Assembly: GCF_000002875.2 (NCBI RefSeq)
Contig: NC_009405.2
Span: 695,900-759,899 of the forward strand
DNA length: 64,000 nucleotides
Origin: Leishmania infantum JPCM5
Lineage: Eukaryota; Euglenozoa; Kinetoplastea; Trypanosomatida; Trypanosomatidae
Direction: 5' to 3'
Below are positions 62,912-64,000 of the stretch, piece by piece. The translations under genes were made by a program, and so were the position numbers. Under the pieces are notes generated by a model, which was not told the origin of the DNA, did no database searches, and saw nothing but the letters and a program-made list of their open reading frames with translations. Numbering within the stretch: the first letter of the stretch is position 1; each line of letters begins with the position of its first letter.

Positions 62912-63774
62912 ATGAGGCACACCGAGGCCAAGCAGGCCGTGCGCGAGGCCGAGGCACTCGTCGCAGAGAGCCCCTTCAGCCTCCGACCCTTCTCCAACTG
63001 GAGCCCGGGGGGACTGGAAGGCGAAGGGGTGCGAGCGCGACGAGATCCGCGAGAACATGCTGTGCTGGGCCATCACCGACTTTGGCTGCAGCCACTTCCG
63101 CGAGTGCGGCCCCACACTCACCACCGCCCGCAATGGCGACCAGCTCATTGTGGGGGAGGGCCAGCCCTGCCCTCGCCACCTACACTGCAAGAAGAGGGAG
63201 GACCTTATCCACCGCGGCGGCTGCGTGCCGGCCAAGAGGCTGCTCCAGAGTCTCTCAGGGGCGCGAGGCGATGGGCACCAAGGAGGAGCTACGTGTGCAC
63301 TGCGTGGGCATCGAGAGGGTGTGCCCTACGGACCACATGCTCGAGCTGAGACCGGCTGAGGGCATCACGGTGACGCAGGGCCTCTGCCACGAGCTGCGTG
63401 CCGAGGCCACCATGGGCAAGCTACTTGGTGGTGAGGTGAGCCGGCGCAACGACGACGACCCTGACCGCCGCTTCGCCGCTATGGTGGGCGGCTTCCCGAC
63501 GATTGTGAAGGACGAGAAGTCCAAACGGCTGCTGTGCAACGAGTGCCCGTCGGTGTCCAAGGATCCCCAAGGTCTAGTCGACAGCGCTCTGGCGAGAGGC
63601 GCGTGCACGTGCTCCCATCACTCTCTTGTACCTGCCGTGCTCGGAAGGCGAATAGACACAACACCCGAAGACAGCGGCAGCAGCACTAGTGGCAGCGGAT
63701 GCAGCAGTAGCGGCACACGGAGACGCAAGCAGGGACGCACACACCTTAACGACCAGCACCTTTACACGCAGTGA
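62912..63774 (+). pseudogene. Subtelomeric frameshifted gene of unknown function
   Basis: A convincing coding run in three frames. Frame A starts at ATG 62912 (M-R-H-T-E-A-K-Q-A-V-R-E-A-E). Frame B is reached at the G6 run 63007-63012 (D-W-K-A-K-G-C-E-R-D-E-I-R-E-N; Cys-rich H-F-R-E-C-G-P-T-L-T). Frame C is entered near 63245-63260 (R-E-A-M-G-T-K-E-E-L-R-V-H-C-V-G) and ends at 63774 after a Ser/Gly tail. Together about 285 residues. A C/T tract with AG at 62904-62905 precedes the ATG. The family is not recognised. Either a recent pseudogene or a functional gene with two assembly indels; the first shift lies in a homopolymer. Confidence 0.6.
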
Positions 63775-63878
63775 ACGCAAGGGGCACGCATTGCAGCTCT
63801 GATATCCTGTTTCCTGAACGAGAGACTTTGAAGAGCGCGCCACCAGGGAAGCAAGTGTATGGGTGTACCGGTGTACGG
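63775..63878. other. Telomere-proximal flank
   Basis: About 100 bp without coding capacity. Ends with a near-tandem octamer, GTGTACCG then GTGTACGG, directly before the telomere repeats. Confidence 0.5.
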
Positions 63879-63995
63879 GGGGTTAGGGTTAGGGTTAGGG
63901 TTAGGGTTAGGGTTAGGGTTAGGGTTAGGGTTAGGGTTAGGGTTAGGGTTAGGGTTAGGGTTAGGGTTAGGGTTAGGGTTAGGGTTAGGGTTAGG
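63879..63995 (+). repeat. Telomeric TTAGGG array
   Basis: About nineteen perfect TTAGGG units, G-rich strand 5' to 3' towards the right, as at a right chromosome end. It stops at an N gap (63996-63999) with a single G after it. Confidence 0.97.
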
Positions 63996-64000
63996 NNNNG

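Noticed and set aside
1..64000. CRISPR arrays, operons or bacterial promoters
   Set aside because: No spaced repeats of that type; the window is eukaryotic with a telomere and trans-splicing signals.

Overview
The window looks like the right-hand end of a chromosome from a Leishmania-type trypanosomatid. Four things point there: intronless genes in two long unidirectional arrays; long GT/CA-rich intercistronic spacers with polypyrimidine tracts followed by AG (trans-splice acceptors); kinetoplastid-type proteins (the mitochondrial nuclease SSE1, glycosomal PEX14, small TUTase-like nucleotidyltransferase, trypanosomatid COX6B-like subunit); and a run of TTAGGG repeats at the right edge. From memory, the gene set (calcineurin B, proteasome alpha2, L32, S6, L37a, proteasome alpha5, terminal beta-tubulin) matches the right end of L. 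major chromosome 21. I could not run a comparison, so the species is not claimed.

Left array (about 2.2-29.0 kb, minus strand, transcribed leftwards). In order of transcription: small zinc-ribbon protein, ribosomal protein L32, COX6B-like subunit, proteasome alpha2, MCU-family calcium uniporter subunit, Pumilio (PUF) protein, MYND-finger protein, HEAT/ARM-like protein, SSE1 nuclease, DYRK/HIPK-like kinase, EF-hand-like hypothetical, calcineurin B, PPR protein, and a prenylated ubiquitin-fold (MUB/UBL3) protein. Centre (about 29.0-29.7 kb): a divergent strand-switch region, the expected Pol II start for both arrays. Right array (about 29.7-61.6 kb, plus strand): coiled-coil hypothetical, TUTase-like enzyme, WW-PHD-SET protein, dyskerin/CBF5, ATP synthase gamma, S6, two identical V-ATPase c genes, GAA1, L37a, proteasome alpha5, PEX14, a 1013-residue hypothetical, BolA-like protein and beta-tubulin.

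Two nearly identical, oppositely oriented SIDER-like retroposons (about 495 bp; one substitution and one 5-bp duplication apart) lie in the 3' UTR regions of the PUF and SET genes, flanking the strand-switch region. This is the most striking structural feature. The subtelomere holds a frameshifted minus-strand coding relic (57.07-59.34 kb) opposite to the array, beta-tubulin, a frameshifted plus-strand pseudogene that keeps its splice acceptor (62.9-63.8 kb), and the telomere, which ends in an N gap.

The encoded functions are mostly housekeeping: ribosome, proteasome, respiratory chain and ATP synthase, mitochondrial calcium and kDNA maintenance, glycosome and GPI-anchor biogenesis. Regulators sit among them (PUF, kinase, calcineurin B, SET). 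Starts below were moved to the first in-frame ATG, and where possible to the first ATG after a plausible splice acceptor, because several longest frames begin with GTG or TTG.
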